A stretch of DNA of 64,000 nucleotides, from positions 58,047,614 to 58,111,613 of the forward strand of contig NC_083882.1 of assembly GCF_032452875.1 (NCBI RefSeq), in the 5' to 3' direction. The DNA is from Bos javanicus (lineage: Eukaryota > Chordata > Mammalia > Artiodactyla > Bovidae). How positions within the stretch are numbered: position 1 is the stretch's first letter; each line of letters opens with the position of its first letter. Positions 1 to 9,858 of this stretch are shown here, piece by piece. The notes below the pieces were generated by a model that saw nothing but the letters and a program-made list of their open reading frames with translations, did not search any database and was not told the origin of the DNA. Made by a program: the position numbers and the translations under genes.

Positions 1-160
1 CTCCAAAAGTTAACATTTTACTATATTTAAATTTTCATTTTCCTATATGTATTTAATTTTTAATATCACATTATTTCTCAAACATTGGAGGATAATGTAA
101 CATGCAAGTATATTTCAGTTCCAGAATTTAAGACCATAAACCTGGAAGATAAAGGAAAGA

Positions 161-1732
161 TTCAGTTCAGTTCAGTCACTTATTCATGTCCCACTCTTTG
201 TGAACCCATGGACTGCAGCATTCCTGGCTTCCCTGTCCATCACCAACTCCCAGAGCCTACTCAAACGCATGTCCTTCGAGTCAATGATGCCATCCAACCA
301 TCTCATCCTCTGTCATCCTCTTCTCCTCCCACCTTCAATGTTTCCCAGCTTCAGAGTCTTTTCCAATGAGTCAGTTCTTCATATCAGGTGGCCAAAGTAT
401 TAGAGTTTCAGCTTCAGCATCAGTCCTTCCAATGAATATACAGGACTGATTTCCTTTAGGATGGACTGGTTGGATCTCCCTGCAGTCCAGGGGACTCTCA
501 AGAGTCTTCAACATCACAGTTCATAAACATTAAATCTTCTCAGCTTTCTTTATAGTTCAACTCTCACATCCATACATGACTAGTGGAAAAACAATAGCTT
601 TGACTAGATGAACTTTTGTTGGCAAAGTAATGTCTCTGCTTTTTAATATGCCGTCTAGGTCGGTCATAGGTTTTCTTCCAAGGAGCAAGTGTCTTTTAAT
701 TCCATGGCTGCAGTCACCATCTTCAGTGATTTGGGAGCCCCAAAAATAGTCTCTCACTGTTTCCATTGTTTCCTCATCTATCTGCCATGAAGTGATGGGA
801 CAAAATGCCATGATCTTAGTTTTCTCAATATTGAGCTTTAAGCCAACTTTTTCACTCTCCTCTTTCACTTTCATCAAGAGGCTCTTTAGTTCCTCTTCAC
901 TTTCTGCCATAAGGGTGGTGTCATCTGCATATCTGAGGTTATTGATATTTCTGTAGGCAATCTTGATTCCAGTTTGTGCTTCATCCAGCCTGGCATCTCG
1001 CATAATATACTTTGTGTATTAGTTAAATAACCAGGGGTGACAATATTCAGCCTTGATGTACTCCTTTCCCGATTTGGAACCAGGCTATTGTTCCATGTCC
1101 AGTTCTAACTGTTCCTTCTTGACCTACATACAGATTTCTCAAGAGGCAGGTCAGGTGGTCTGATATTCCCATCTCTTTCAGAATTTTCCACAGTTGGTTG
1201 TGATCCACACAGTCAAAGGCTTTGGCATAGTCAATAAAGCAGAAGTAGATGTTTTTCTGGAACTCTCTTGCTTTTTCAATGATCCAACAGATATTGGCAA
1301 TTTGATCTCTGGATCCTCTGCCTTTTCTAAAACCAGCTTGAACAGTGGAACTTCATGGTTCATGTACTGTTGAAGCCTGGCTTGGAGAATTTTGAGCATT
1401 ACTTTGCTAGCATGTGAGATGAGTGCAATTGTGCAGTAATTTGAACATTTTTTGGCATTGCCTTTCTTTGGGATTAGAATAAAAACACCTTTTTCAGTCC
1501 TGTGGCCAGTGCTGAGTTTTCCAGATTTGCTGGCATATTGAGTGCAGCACTTTCACAGCATCATCTTTTAGAATTTGAATAGCTCAACTGTTATTCCATC
1601 ACCTCCACTAGTTTAGTTCATAATGATGCTTCCTAAGGCCCACTTGACTTCACATTCCAGGAGGTCTGGCTCTAGGTGAGTGATCACACCATCATGATTC
1701 TCTGGGTCATGAAGATCTTTTTTATATAGTTA
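161..1732 (-). mobile_element. BovB (RTE) LINE, 5'-truncated, antisense
   Basis: The left edge is the BovB 3' tail in reverse complement (repeated TTCAG units), followed by about 1.57 kb of BovB 3' sequence covering the reverse-transcriptase palm, thumb and C-terminal region. It stops near 1732, where the consensus would continue further into the RT domain, so the copy is 5'-truncated. Several frameshifts and stops show it is dead. No TSD was found. Old L1 sequence follows it on the right. Confidence 0.95.
557..1399 (-). pseudogene. BovB reverse-transcriptase remnant
   Basis: A 148-codon frame (557-1003, minus) carries the RT motif C box YADD at residues 25-28, followed by the BovB-typical ADDTTLMAESEEELKSLL block. 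A second frame (1178-1399) covers the upstream palm in a shifted reading frame: the family's FIDYAKAFDCVDH motif-A region is encoded around 1200-1235 but out of frame with it. The enzyme would copy BovB RNA at the target site and is thought to mobilise Bov SINEs in trans. Here the coding sequence is split by frameshifts and lacks the endonuclease, so it is a pseudogene. There is no promoter or own start; the Met calls are incidental. Confidence 0.9.
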
Positions 1733-1777
1733 TTGGACCTCCAAAAAATTTAAAAATTCTAATAAGAAACATTGTCA

Positions 1778-2012
1778 TACACAAAGACATGGCAGACTGA
1801 GAGAAAATATTTGCAAAATATTTAACAAATGATATAGGGAAAGTATGCCAAAGTACAAATCATTTTTTAAAACAATTAATAAATAAATTATTTTAAAAAA
1901 GACAAGCAGCTCTACAAAGATACTGTATCTCACTGGTAGTTGGGAAACTGGAAATTAGAACAACAATGAGATATTTTGTCGGCCAGACTGGCAGAATTCT
2001 TTTGTGAATAGT
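1778..2012 (+). mobile_element. Old L1 ORF2 3' fragment
   Basis: Decayed L1 ORF2 sequence in sense orientation. A GAGAAAATATTTGCAAA-type block near 1800 is followed by an A-rich stretch and then a CAACAATGAGATATT block near 1962 that matches the conserved L1 segment before the CAGACTGGCAGAAT (CAGTCAGAATGGC-like) motif. Divergence is high, so a mammalian-wide L1M copy is likely. Confidence 0.7.
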
Positions 2013-2152
2013 GACATCAAATGATGAGTCAGAAGTGAGGAAATGGATACTCTTACCCAGATGAGTCAGAAAAACAAGGCTGTTGAGATGGGAGAGGACA
2101 AGCAGAAGTTCTAGATTAGGAAAGATGGATAAAAACTACCACGCTTCCTTTC

Positions 2153-2241
2153 CTCCCATCCAAGTACTAACCAGGCCCGACCCTGCTTAGCTTCCGAGAT
2201 CAGACGAGATGGTGCGCGTTCAGGGTGGTATGGCCGTAGAC
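2153..2241 (-). pseudogene. 5S rRNA retropseudogene, 3'-truncated, tailless
   Basis: The reverse complement matches the first 89 of about 121 nt of mammalian 5S rRNA, starting exactly at GTCTACGGCC and ending inside GGATGGGAG. Only two differences from the consensus are visible (CCG to ACC after GAACGCGC). The internal promoter A box and intermediate element are present, but the last third and the T-run terminator are missing. It is flanked by a perfect 14-bp TSD (ACGCTTCCTTTCCT at 2141-2154 and 2243-2256), which proves RNA-mediated insertion rather than a tandem 5S gene. There is no A-tail at the 3' end: the truncated RNA end overlaps the TSD by two bases. Confidence 0.93.
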
Positions 2242-2256
2242 TACGCTTCCTTTCCT

Positions 2257-2883
2257 GAAGCAAGGCCAAAATGAAATAGGGAGGAAGCCTCAACTCTAAA
2301 TCAAAGCCAGATTTGTGTATTATTACTTGCAATTTAGCATGGTAATTAGGGCACTATTATATTTTGTGATTTGAAGTGACTAGAGAAGGGACAAGACCTA
2401 AATGTGTTTTCCTCCAGGGCAGGAGAAGAACCATCTCTTCAGATAAGGCTCAGAGGGGCCACTGGGAATAAAATAACATTGCTCTATAATCAGATCTATG
2501 AGCTCTGCTTAGCAACCATTGTATGCATATATATAAACAATATATGTATTACATGTGTATATGTGTGTGAATATATACACAGACTAAAAAGATACGTCTA
2601 AATTGTTGCCAGAGGTTTCCTCTGGTGAAGGAAGTGGAAAGCTGAGAATTCTCATAAATGGCACATCTTTTTCAATGGTGGTTCTTAAGCAATTATTCCT
2701 AAATAGCAGAAGCTTAATTCTGTGGCATTATGAATTGAAGGAAGGATGGAAGAATGATTCTGAGACTAACAAAACCAAACCTTATTCAGAAAACAAAGAA
2801 AGATTTTGTCCTTCAGTCAGTCCTAATTCATGCCCTTGTCATTTCTCACCTGAACTACTGGTTTCAGTCAGAATTTAACTCAG
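2257..2883. other. No recognised feature; short AT-rich patch
   Basis: About 630 bases with no repeat or gene I can name. A TA/TG-rich patch lies at 2523-2580. Small reading frames at 2404-2601 and 2603-2878 have no family resemblance. Confidence 0.5.
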
Positions 2884-3065
2884 TTCTCCACCCTGGTTTC
2901 TTATTGGCTGTGTGTTCTTGGGCAAGTTACGGGTTTTCTGAACCTAAATTTCCTCACTTATGAAACAAGGTTAAGATTGCAACATTTAACACTAGAGGTT
3001 ATTGTGAAGATTAGCCATTATGCAAAAAACAAGTGAAATTATGTTTGAAAACTAGCCCAGCATTT
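2884..3065 (+). repeat. MIR SINE
   Basis: GGCTGTGTGTTCTTGGGCAAGTTA, in part, is the MIR core (here at about 2907-2930). It is followed by the TTTCCTCA...ATGAAAC block and the GGTTATTGTGAAGATTA block in the expected order. Old and diverged. Confidence 0.8.
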
Positions 3066-3184
3066 CAATCTTTATGATTGATACAACTATTTTAAAAACT
3101 GAATACCTATAATAGTACAAATACATAATACTTATATTAATATACTATACTTAATGCTCAGTATATGATAGCTATTGATACTAT

Positions 3185-3384
3185 ATGAAATTCCTAACTA
3201 ATATCCTTTTCTCTAACCTTATCACCCACTAGTTCCATTGTGACCAAATCATCTTCCCAAAATAACAGTTAAGTCCCAACTCCCTATTTTTAAATTCTCT
3301 AATGATTCTTTATTACATCTAAATGAAGTCTCAAATCTTGAATGAACAACCAAGCCACACTTTCTACTTCTTAGCCTACCACTA
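3185..3384 (+). mobile_element. L2 LINE 3' region, left half
   Basis: Pyrimidine-rich L2 3' sequence interrupted by the Bov-A2 at 3384-3665. It resumes at 3677 in the same orientation. Confidence 0.55.
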
Positions 3385-3668
3385 CGGAGAAGGCAATGGC
3401 ACTCCACTCCAGTACTCTTTCCTGGAAAATCCCATGGATGGAGGAGCCTGGTAGGCTGTATAGTCCATGGGGTCACTAAGAGTCGGACACGACTGAGCGA
3501 CTTCCTTTTCACATTTCACTTTCATGCATTGGAGAAGGAAATGGCAACCCACTCCAGTGTTCTTGCCTGGAGAATCCCAGGGGCGGGGGAGCCTGGTGGG
3601 CTGCCATCTATGGGGTCGCACAGAGTCGGACACGACTGAAGCGACTTAGCAGCAGCAGCAGCAGCAGC
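3384..3668 (+). mobile_element. Bov-A2 SINE with (AGC)n tail
   Basis: Dimeric Bov-A element: two GGAGAAGG...CACTCCAGT...GTCGGACACGACTGA monomers (starting near 3386 and 3532), ending in an AGC microsatellite (3649-3668). A perfect 11-bp TSD, AGCCTACCACT, lies at 3373-3383 and 3666-3676. It interrupts an older L2. Bov-A2 is a ruminant non-autonomous element mobilised by BovB. Confidence 0.97.
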
Positions 3669-3676
3669 CTACCACT

Positions 3677-3945
3677 TATGAATCCTATACTCTCCCTGTA
3701 ACAATTTCATCTCCCAAATATGTGCTTTTGAGTCTGTCCTTCCTACTTATCCTCTAAGCCTCAGCTTGGACATATCTTCTCCAGTAAGTTCTCCCAATTC
3801 TTTTCCTTTTGTGGGAGATGGTCCTTCTCCATTGCTCTTCTGTATAGCCTTGTGTTAAAATCTATTTCTTTGCATTATATTTACCTCATATATGTAATCT
3901 TCCTTACTTGGTGGGGCTACACAAAGTGAGAGAAACTAACATAAC
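3677..3945 (+). mobile_element. L2 LINE 3' region, right half
   Basis: Continuation of the L2 after Bov-A2. The segment with tcagcttggacatatcttct and ccagtaagttctccca corresponds to the L2 stretch where 'ctcaaatgtcacctcc...gaggccttccc' occurs, followed by the weak 'gtgttaaaatctatttc' part. Diverged. Confidence 0.6.
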
Positions 3946-4112
3946 CTGAGTACCTCTAATGTGAAAAGCACTGCGTAGCATTCCACATTATGTTTTTTGA
4001 TTATTCCTTGACAGACAAAGAAATAAATGCTAAATATCTTGCCCAACTGGATGACTAAGGTGGAGAATCACTATAGAAACTCAGTCTTTCTACTCTAAAG
4101 TCCATGTTTCAA
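3946..4112 (-). repeat. MIR SINE, antisense
   Basis: TGAGTACCTCTAATGTG, then AAAAGCACTGCGTAG and ATCTTGCCCAACTGG, are MIR landmarks in reverse-complement order. Confidence 0.75.
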
Positions 4113-4540
4113 TGCCTAAACTTTTTACCTCTTGGTGTTCCCAGAACCTGTTATGTGATTTAGTTGATACCTGAGGAAAAAAAAATTTTAATGTAGTCAA
4201 AATGGACGGAAGAGCCATTTTTATGTGATGGAATAAGTCCCTAACAAAATAATTCTCCAACAGATGACCATAACCACTGGGAAAAAAAGATAGGAGAAAA
4301 CAGAAAAAGATAGGAGGTGTCTGCAGCATAAACAAAACAGAAAAATTGGGACGGGATATCAAAATTTGGGATAAGGGATCGGAGTAGGATGAGTTTTTCC
4401 ATTTTTACTCCTTTGGGCTGTCACAAACTACAGTCATGACATGATGTAGAATGACTAACCCCCGACAGGAAGCCCTCCCGCCTGCTCATCTGAGGACCTG
4501 AGAAAGTGAGGAGCAACTTTAGATGGCAGAAATCTAAAGA
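4113..4540. other. No recognised feature
   Basis: About 430 bases with A-rich runs (4170-4185, 4280-4330). I see no gene or nameable repeat. Confidence 0.45.
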
Positions 4541-4740
4541 GTGTGTGAGTTTCGTCCTGCCCAACTCTTTGTGACCCTTTGGACTGTAGCTTGCCAGGGT
4601 CCTCTGTCCATGGAATTTTTCAGACAAGAATATTGAGTAGGTTGCCATTTTCCTCCTCCAGGGGATCTTCCTGACCCAGGGATCAAACCCACATCTCATG
4701 TGTCTCCTGTGTCTCCTGCATTGCAGGCTGATTCTTTACT
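4541..4740 (-). mobile_element. Bov-tA SINE, antisense, 5' end clipped
   Basis: Bov-tA in reverse complement (CAACTCTTTGTGACC, CCATTTTCCTCCTCCAGG, GATCAAACCC). The tRNA-derived head stops at GATTCTTTACT, lacking the usual GCCACCAGGGAAGC end. Confidence 0.92.
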
Positions 4741-5084
4741 CATAAATTATGGGTAAGAACTCCAAATCATATATGCTGGATACACTCAAATAACTCATCT
4801 GAAACTAACAGAACTAATTTGAGATTTTAACTTCCACCAGTTACACAGACTTTCCAGTCTGAGTTTAACTAAATTAGTTGCATATTAAAACAAAAAGTAT
4901 CAACACTCTTTGGAGGTCTAAAATGGTGTGCTGAGTCCTGACATGTGAATCCATAATGTGCAGATACAACCCAAAGTTATTAAAATTTGAGGAATCAGGA
5001 AATCGTGAGCCATTCTAAAAGCAAAAGATAAACATCGAAGTCAACCCAGGTTGGAGTGAGGGGCAATCAGATGAAGGCAACCAA
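4741..5084. other. No recognised feature
   Basis: About 340 bases of AT-rich single-copy-looking sequence with no gene signal. Confidence 0.45.
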
Positions 5085-5304
5085 AAAGTTACAAACTTCC
5101 AAGTAAAAGATAAATAAATACTAGGGACCTAATGTACAACAAAATAAATACAATTAACACTGCCATACATTATATATGAAAGTTGTTAAGAAAGTAAATC
5201 CTAAGGGTTCTCATCACAAGAAAAAAAATTTATTGTCTATTTTTTTAACATCTACACAAGATGATGAGTGTTCACCAAATTTATTGCAGTTATCATTTAA
5301 GAGA
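5085..5304 (+). mobile_element. L1M 3' UTR fragment
   Basis: 'ctagggacctaatgtacaac', then the 'gttgttaagaaagtaaatcct' and 'gttctcatcacaag' blocks, and a poly-A-like stretch follow the order of mammalian L1M 3' ends. Confidence 0.7.
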
Positions 5305-5650
5305 GAAATATAATACAAAAAGAGAAAAATGCAAATAACCATGAACATCTTATCAAAAATTATAGGGACCAAAAAACAGTAGAACAATATTTTTAAATTG
5401 CTGAAAGAAAACTGACAATCTAGAATTCTATATCCAATGAATATATTCAAGAATGAAAGTGAAAACAACCACTTTTTTATAAAATTAACTAAGAGAATTG
5501 ATCGCTGGCAAATCTACACTAAAAGAAGTATTACTATAATAACTTCTTCAGACTAAACAGATTTGATTGCACAGGAAAACACAGTTCTTTAAGAATGAGC
5601 AAAAAAACATCCAAAATAGCAAAAAGAAAATGAGTAAATTAAAATCCAAG
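5305..5650 (+). mobile_element. L1M fragment
   Basis: Contains the 'aattgctgaaagaaaactg', 'tagaattctatatccaatga' and 'cactaaaagaagtattac' landmarks of an old L1M segment, all in sense orientation. It may be a separate insertion from the piece to its left. Confidence 0.7.
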
Positions 5651-5891
5651 TTTTCGTTTTTAATGTCTTTAAAATACAAATAAATATTTAAAGCAAATAT
5701 TGTCATGATACTTAATTTCACATTTCAACTTAATGGAGCTATAAGATATGAGGTAACTGGTAAGAGTATTTCTGGGTGAGTCTGTGAAGGTATTTCTGGA
5801 AGAAGATTTTTAGAAGTGGAAGTTTTCTGAATGATACTATAGTGGGGGATACACATTATGTTTGTCAAAACACACAGAATGTACAACACCA

Positions 5892-6413
5892 AGTTCAGTT
5901 CAGTGGTTCAGTCATGTCCAACACTTTAGGACCCCGTGGACTGCAGCACACCAGGCTCCCCTCTCCATCACCAACTCCCAGAACTTGCTCAAATTCATGT
6001 CCATCAAGTCAGTGATGCCATCCAACCATTTCATCCTCTGCCATCCCCTTCACCTCCTGCCTTCAATCTTTCTCAGCATCAGGGGCTTTTCCAATGAGTC
6101 AGTTCTTCGCATTAGGTGGCCAAAGTATTCAGCTTCAGCATCAGTCCTTCCAATGAATACTCAGGACTGATTTCCTTTAGGATTGTCTGGTTTGATCTCC
6201 TTGCAGTCCAAGAGACTCTCATGAGTCTTCTCCAAAACCACAGTTCAAAAGCATCAATTCTTCAGCGCTCAGCTTTCTTTATGGTCCAACTCTCATATCC
6301 ATACATGACTATTAGAAAACCATAGCTTTGACTAGATGGACCTTTATCGGCAAATAATGCCTCTGCCTTTTAATATACTGCCTAGGTTGGTCATAGCTTT
6401 TCTTCTAATGAGC
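5892..6413 (-). mobile_element. BovB LINE 3' end, left part of split copy
   Basis: 522 bases of BovB 3' sequence in reverse complement. It breaks off in GAGCAAG and resumes at 7424 with CTTTTAATTCCATGG, which are adjacent in BovB. The copy was therefore split by the insertion at 6414-7423. Confidence 0.93.
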
Positions 6414-6631
6414 AAGTGAAAGTGAAAGTGAGGGTGCTCAGTCGTGTCTGACTCTTTGCAACCCATGGACTATAGCCCACCAAGCTCCTCCATCCATGGG
6501 ATTCTCCAGGCAAGAATACTGGGGTGGGTTGCCATTTCCTTCTCCAGGGGATCTTCCCAACCCAGGGATTGAACCTAGGTCTGCCACATTGCAGGCAGAC
6601 ACTTTAACCTCTGCACCACCAGGGAAGCCCT
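6414..6631 (-). mobile_element. Bov-tA SINE, antisense
   Basis: Complete Bov-tA in reverse complement: an AAAGTG-rich tail at left and a tRNA-derived head ending CCACCAGGGAAGCCC at right. It abuts BovB on the left and ERV-like sequence on the right, and I could not find a private TSD. Confidence 0.93.
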
Positions 6632-7423
6632 TAAATACAAGAATACAGTCTCTCAGAAAACCTCCTATAGAGACACAGAACTTCAGATCCAAGTACTAAC
6701 ATCAAAGATTTCAAGGGAGGAAAGTGAGCCAGGTTGAAAGAAGAAGGGGGAGGAGGTGGGAGAGGGGTGCGAAAGGGGTGGCCTTACAGATGTCTCCTGC
6801 TACCTACAGATACCCAGGCATTATGGGACTTTTCCCTGGGCTTCCAGAGAAGGGAGGACTGGAACTCGGCCCTACCAGAAATCAGACCAGACCAGAACCA
6901 GAATTCGAGTTCTCTACCAAGAGGAGGTGATCCGTCTCCAATCCTCAGCTCAGGCTGAGGGCCCTTCGACCAGATTCCTGCATCCAGGACCGGGGGACTA
7001 GAAAAACGGGGAAGGATAGGAAGGGTTAAGGAGAGAAAAGAGAGAGGGAAGGGGAGAGAGGTCAATAAAGTCTATTGTTCCTTACCGGTCGGGGCACTCT
7101 GGCCAGTTGTCCATGTCAGGAGGAAACCAGGGACAAAAGGGTCCCAGTTGTGGCCACTGGGTCTGGACCATTGGCAGGCAAGCTTGCCCCTGAGTATCCC
7201 GAGTGGTCAGGATGTCAGTCTCAGCGAAGAAGAGTCCCCACCAGAGTCGCCATTCATTGCAAGAAGGAGGACCCCTTCCAGGGCCCGAAACTGGGTTCTT
7301 GTCTAACACTCGGAAATGAATTGTCTGAGGAGACACATGTGCTGACAAAGCAAGAGATTTTATTGCGAAAGGGCACCCGGGTGGAGAGCAGTAGGGTAAG
7401 GGAACCCAGGAGAACTGAAGCAA
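6632..7423 (-). mobile_element. Endogenous retrovirus fragment: R/U5, PBS, leader
   Basis: Read on the minus strand from 7423 down, this has a polyadenylation signal AATAAAA (7358-7364), a U5-like stretch ending near TTGCA (7258), and 5 nt later an 18-nt primer-binding site (7235-7252). There follows a leader with a splice-donor-like GGTAAG (about 7082-7088), a long pyrimidine tract and further leader sequence. U3, gag, pol and env are not visible, so nothing here can encode a virus. The PBS matches the 3' end of tRNA-Arg(UCU) at 16 of 18 positions. Class I (gamma-like) is likely. The fragment sits inside a BovB copy. Confidence 0.75.
7235..7252 (-). promoter_or_regulatory. Retroviral primer-binding site, tRNA-Arg(UCU)-like
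   Basis: The minus strand reads TGGCGACTCTGGTGGGGA. The first 16 nt are the complement of the tRNA-Arg(UCU) acceptor/T-arm end including CCA, and the last two differ. This would have primed minus-strand DNA synthesis in the ancestral provirus. Confidence 0.7.
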
Positions 7424-7551
7424 CTTTTAATTCCATGGCTGCAGTCACCATCTGCAGTGATTTTTTAGCCCAAGAAAATTAAAGCCTGTCACTCTTTCCA
7501 TTGTTTGCCCATCTATTTGCCATGAAGTGATGGGACCAGATGCCATGATAG
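7424..7551 (-). mobile_element. BovB LINE, right part of split copy
   Basis: Continuation of the 5892-6413 BovB, from CTTTTAATTCCATGG to ...ATGCCATGAT, where the consensus continues but the copy ends (5' truncation). Confidence 0.92.
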
Positions 7552-7552
7552 A

Positions 7553-7740
7553 GTGAACCATAATGTAAAACTACAGACTTTGGGTGACGATGATGAGTCT
7601 ATGTTGGTTCATCAGTGATAAAAAATGCACAATTTGGCTGTTCGTGTGTAAACACATGAAGTGTACAGGAATGAGCTGTCCTTTCCACTCCATTGTGCTG
7701 TGAACTTAGAACTCTTTAAAATGTCCACTAATTTAAAAAA
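7553..7740 (+). mobile_element. L1M 3' end
   Basis: 'taatgtaaaactacagactt', 'gatgagtctatgttggttca' and 'gctgtgaacttagaactc' match the tail of mammalian L1M 3' UTRs in order. Confidence 0.7.
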
Positions 7741-8666
7741 CAGTAAATAGGCATAAACTCTCTCTCTCAAAGCACATTTACATGTTCAATACATCTGTAT
7801 TCTTTTGGCTGTGAGACTAATGGAAAGACAAAAAACAGCAGGTATTTAGCATTGTTAAATTCTCAGGATTTTGCTTTTTAATATTTCATTTAAAGAGGTC
7901 CTAACTTTGATCCATCCACTTAAATGAAAAAGAATCTGGACTGAATCAGAAGCTAAATTTTATTTGGAAAAGTTTTGAACAGTTTCCATTGTTAGATTCT
8001 TTATAAATGCATCCCTTAAGTATTCCCTGATTTTCTATTTTGGAAATTCTAAGCAGAAAAGGGTGTGTAGGCTACTGTATGGTCATCAGTGCTCATCAGG
8101 GAAGAATGAAGATGGGGATGAAGAGGAGGACAGAATGGGGAAGGAAGGGCAGGAGAAAAAGGAGGAAAATGTAGTTTTAAGTATTCTTTTTGTAACTTTA
8201 ACTTCTGCTTCTATAACTGGTTATAATTTGATAGCCTAAAAATAATCATTTTACCACTGTCACATCCTGTCTTTATGGAAGAGGACTTTTTCGTGATATT
8301 TGGGTTTAGAAAAAATATAGGCCAAATTTAAATTTTTCCAGTGCCTTATCTGTGTTGTCTTGTCAGGAAATCTCTGCAGAATCACAGCAAATGAAACCAG
8401 CATGTGTTATATTTAATAGGGCTTATAAAACTTATTTTGAAGGAAAAAAAAATAAAGAAAACATAACTCTTAACAGAATCAGAACAGAAAGGTTTTTTTC
8501 TTTTTTATTTGATCTTAAATGCTATCTAAGAACTATCTGAACTTAATACAGAGGAGAAAGAGATTAGAGTAGAGGGCTCCAAATTTAATAAAATCTATTA
8601 AAAAAAAAAAAGTGAGAAGTGCTGGCTGGCTAGCAAAAAGGGACTTAGTCAATAGTTATGTACCCA
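7741..8666. other. No recognised feature; purine-rich tract
   Basis: About 925 bases without a nameable gene or repeat. A GA-rich tract lies at 8105-8170 and an A-run at 8600-8612. Confidence 0.45.
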
Positions 8667-8835
8667 TGGAGTGCAAGGAGATCCAACCAGTCAATCCTAA
8701 AGGAAATCAGTCCTGAGTATTCATTGGAAGGACTGATGTTGAAGCTGAAACTCCCAATACTTTGGCCACCTGATGAGAAGAACTGACTCATTGGAAAAGA
8801 CCCTGACGCTGGGAAAGATTGAGGGCAGGAGGTTT
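8667..8835 (+). mobile_element. BovB LINE internal fragment
   Basis: 169 bases of sense BovB (GGAGATCCAACCAGTC... to ...TGAGGGCAGGAGG). It lacks both the 3' tail and all upstream sequence. Confidence 0.9.
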
Positions 8836-9204
8836 GACCAATGAAGTTCAGCTGCGCAGTCTAGCATCCAGTACCCCTAAGGACTGAGAATGCTTTTATT
8901 TTCAATAAATTTGTTTGATACTAAGAAGTTTACACCCACCCCTCAGTGCCCTTCTACGAAGCAGCCAGAGGCCTAAGCTTTCTGAGAATTCACAGAAAAT
9001 GGAGCTGCAAGCTGGCTCTAAAGCAGCTAGCTGCTTCACTAGTCATTTAATGAAGATACCAGGCAGTGTCTGCCTTCAGCAAAATAATGGTGAGGACCAG
9101 GAGCTGGAAAACACACATCTTCAGTGTTGGTGGTTCTCCAGGACACTGTGCCACCTGCTGAAATGACGTGGGATGAACGCTCTGATGGTAAGGTAAATAA
9201 AAGC
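8836..9204. other. No recognised feature
   Basis: Contains an isolated AATAAA (about 8910) but nothing upstream that looks like a 3' UTR. The 83-codon frame at 8915-9166 is not recognised. Confidence 0.4.
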
Positions 9205-9638
9205 CCCTCAAAGGTGCCATGTGTCAATCCCCTGAGTCTGTGAATGTGTGACTTTACTTGGCAAAGAGGACTTGGCAGATGTGATTAAATGAAAGATTTT
9301 GAAATGGGGAGATTATCCTGGATGATCCAAGTGGCCCCTATCTAACCATTAAAGGTCTTTGTAAGAGGATGGCCAGAGGGTTAAAGTAGAGAACAGAGGT
9401 AGGAGAGAGAAAAGGGAAGGGGGCAAAAGGTCCAGAGGGAGGTTTAAAGATGCTTTGTTGTTGGCCTTGAAGATGGAGAATGGAGCCAGGCACCAAGAAA
9501 TACAGGAAGTCCCTAGAAGCTAGAAAAAGCAAAGAAGTTATTCTCCCCCAGTACCTCCAAAAGAAACTCACCGCCCCCGCCCACCCAACACCTTGACTTT
9601 AGCCCACGACTCATTTCAGACTTCTGACCTATAGACGT
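9205..9638 (+). mobile_element. MaLR (MLT1-type) LTR, left part
   Basis: The 'gactttacttggcaaagagg' and 'gcagatgtgattaa' blocks, 'gggagattatcctgga', a GA-rich centre and 'caacaccttgactttagccc' are MLT1 landmarks in sense order. It is split by a Bov-tA and resumes at 9785. Confidence 0.8.
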
Positions 9639-9784
9639 GTAAAAGTCCACGGAATTCTCCAGGCCAGAATATTGGAGTGGGTAGCCATTCCCTTCTCCAG
9701 GGGATCCTTGCTACCCGGAATCGAACTGGGATCTCCTGCATTTTAGGCAGATTCTTTACCAGCTGAGCTACCAGGGAAGCCCCA
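9639..9784 (-). mobile_element. Bov-tA SINE, antisense, 3'-shortened
   Basis: Reverse-complement Bov-tA from GGAATTCTCCAGG to ACCAGGGAAGCCCC. The tail-proximal third is missing. It lies inside an MLT1-type LTR. Confidence 0.92.
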
Positions 9785-9858
9785 TAAAGTAACAAGTTTG
9801 TTTTGCTTTAAGCCACTAAGCCTATGGTAATGTGTTACAGCAGTAATAGGGAGGAATT
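9785..9858 (+). mobile_element. MaLR (MLT1-type) LTR, right end
   Basis: 'gctttaagccactaagcc' and 'tggtaatgtgttacagcag' are the characteristic MLT1 LTR 3' end. Confidence 0.8.

Noticed and set aside
2153..2241. Functional 5S rRNA gene
   Set aside because: The last quarter of the gene and the T-run terminator are missing, and a TSD shows it is a retrocopy.
3649..3668. Independent trinucleotide expansion
   Set aside because: The AGC run is the normal 3' tail of Bov-A2.
7082..7423. 113-codon minus frame and 135-codon plus frame over the ERV fragment
   Set aside because: They cross R, U5, PBS and leader, which are non-coding in retroviruses; no gag-like domain is visible.
8905..8915. AATAAA as the end of a gene's 3' UTR
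   Set aside because: Isolated in AT-rich sequence with no coding frame, splice context or downstream GT-rich element that I can support.
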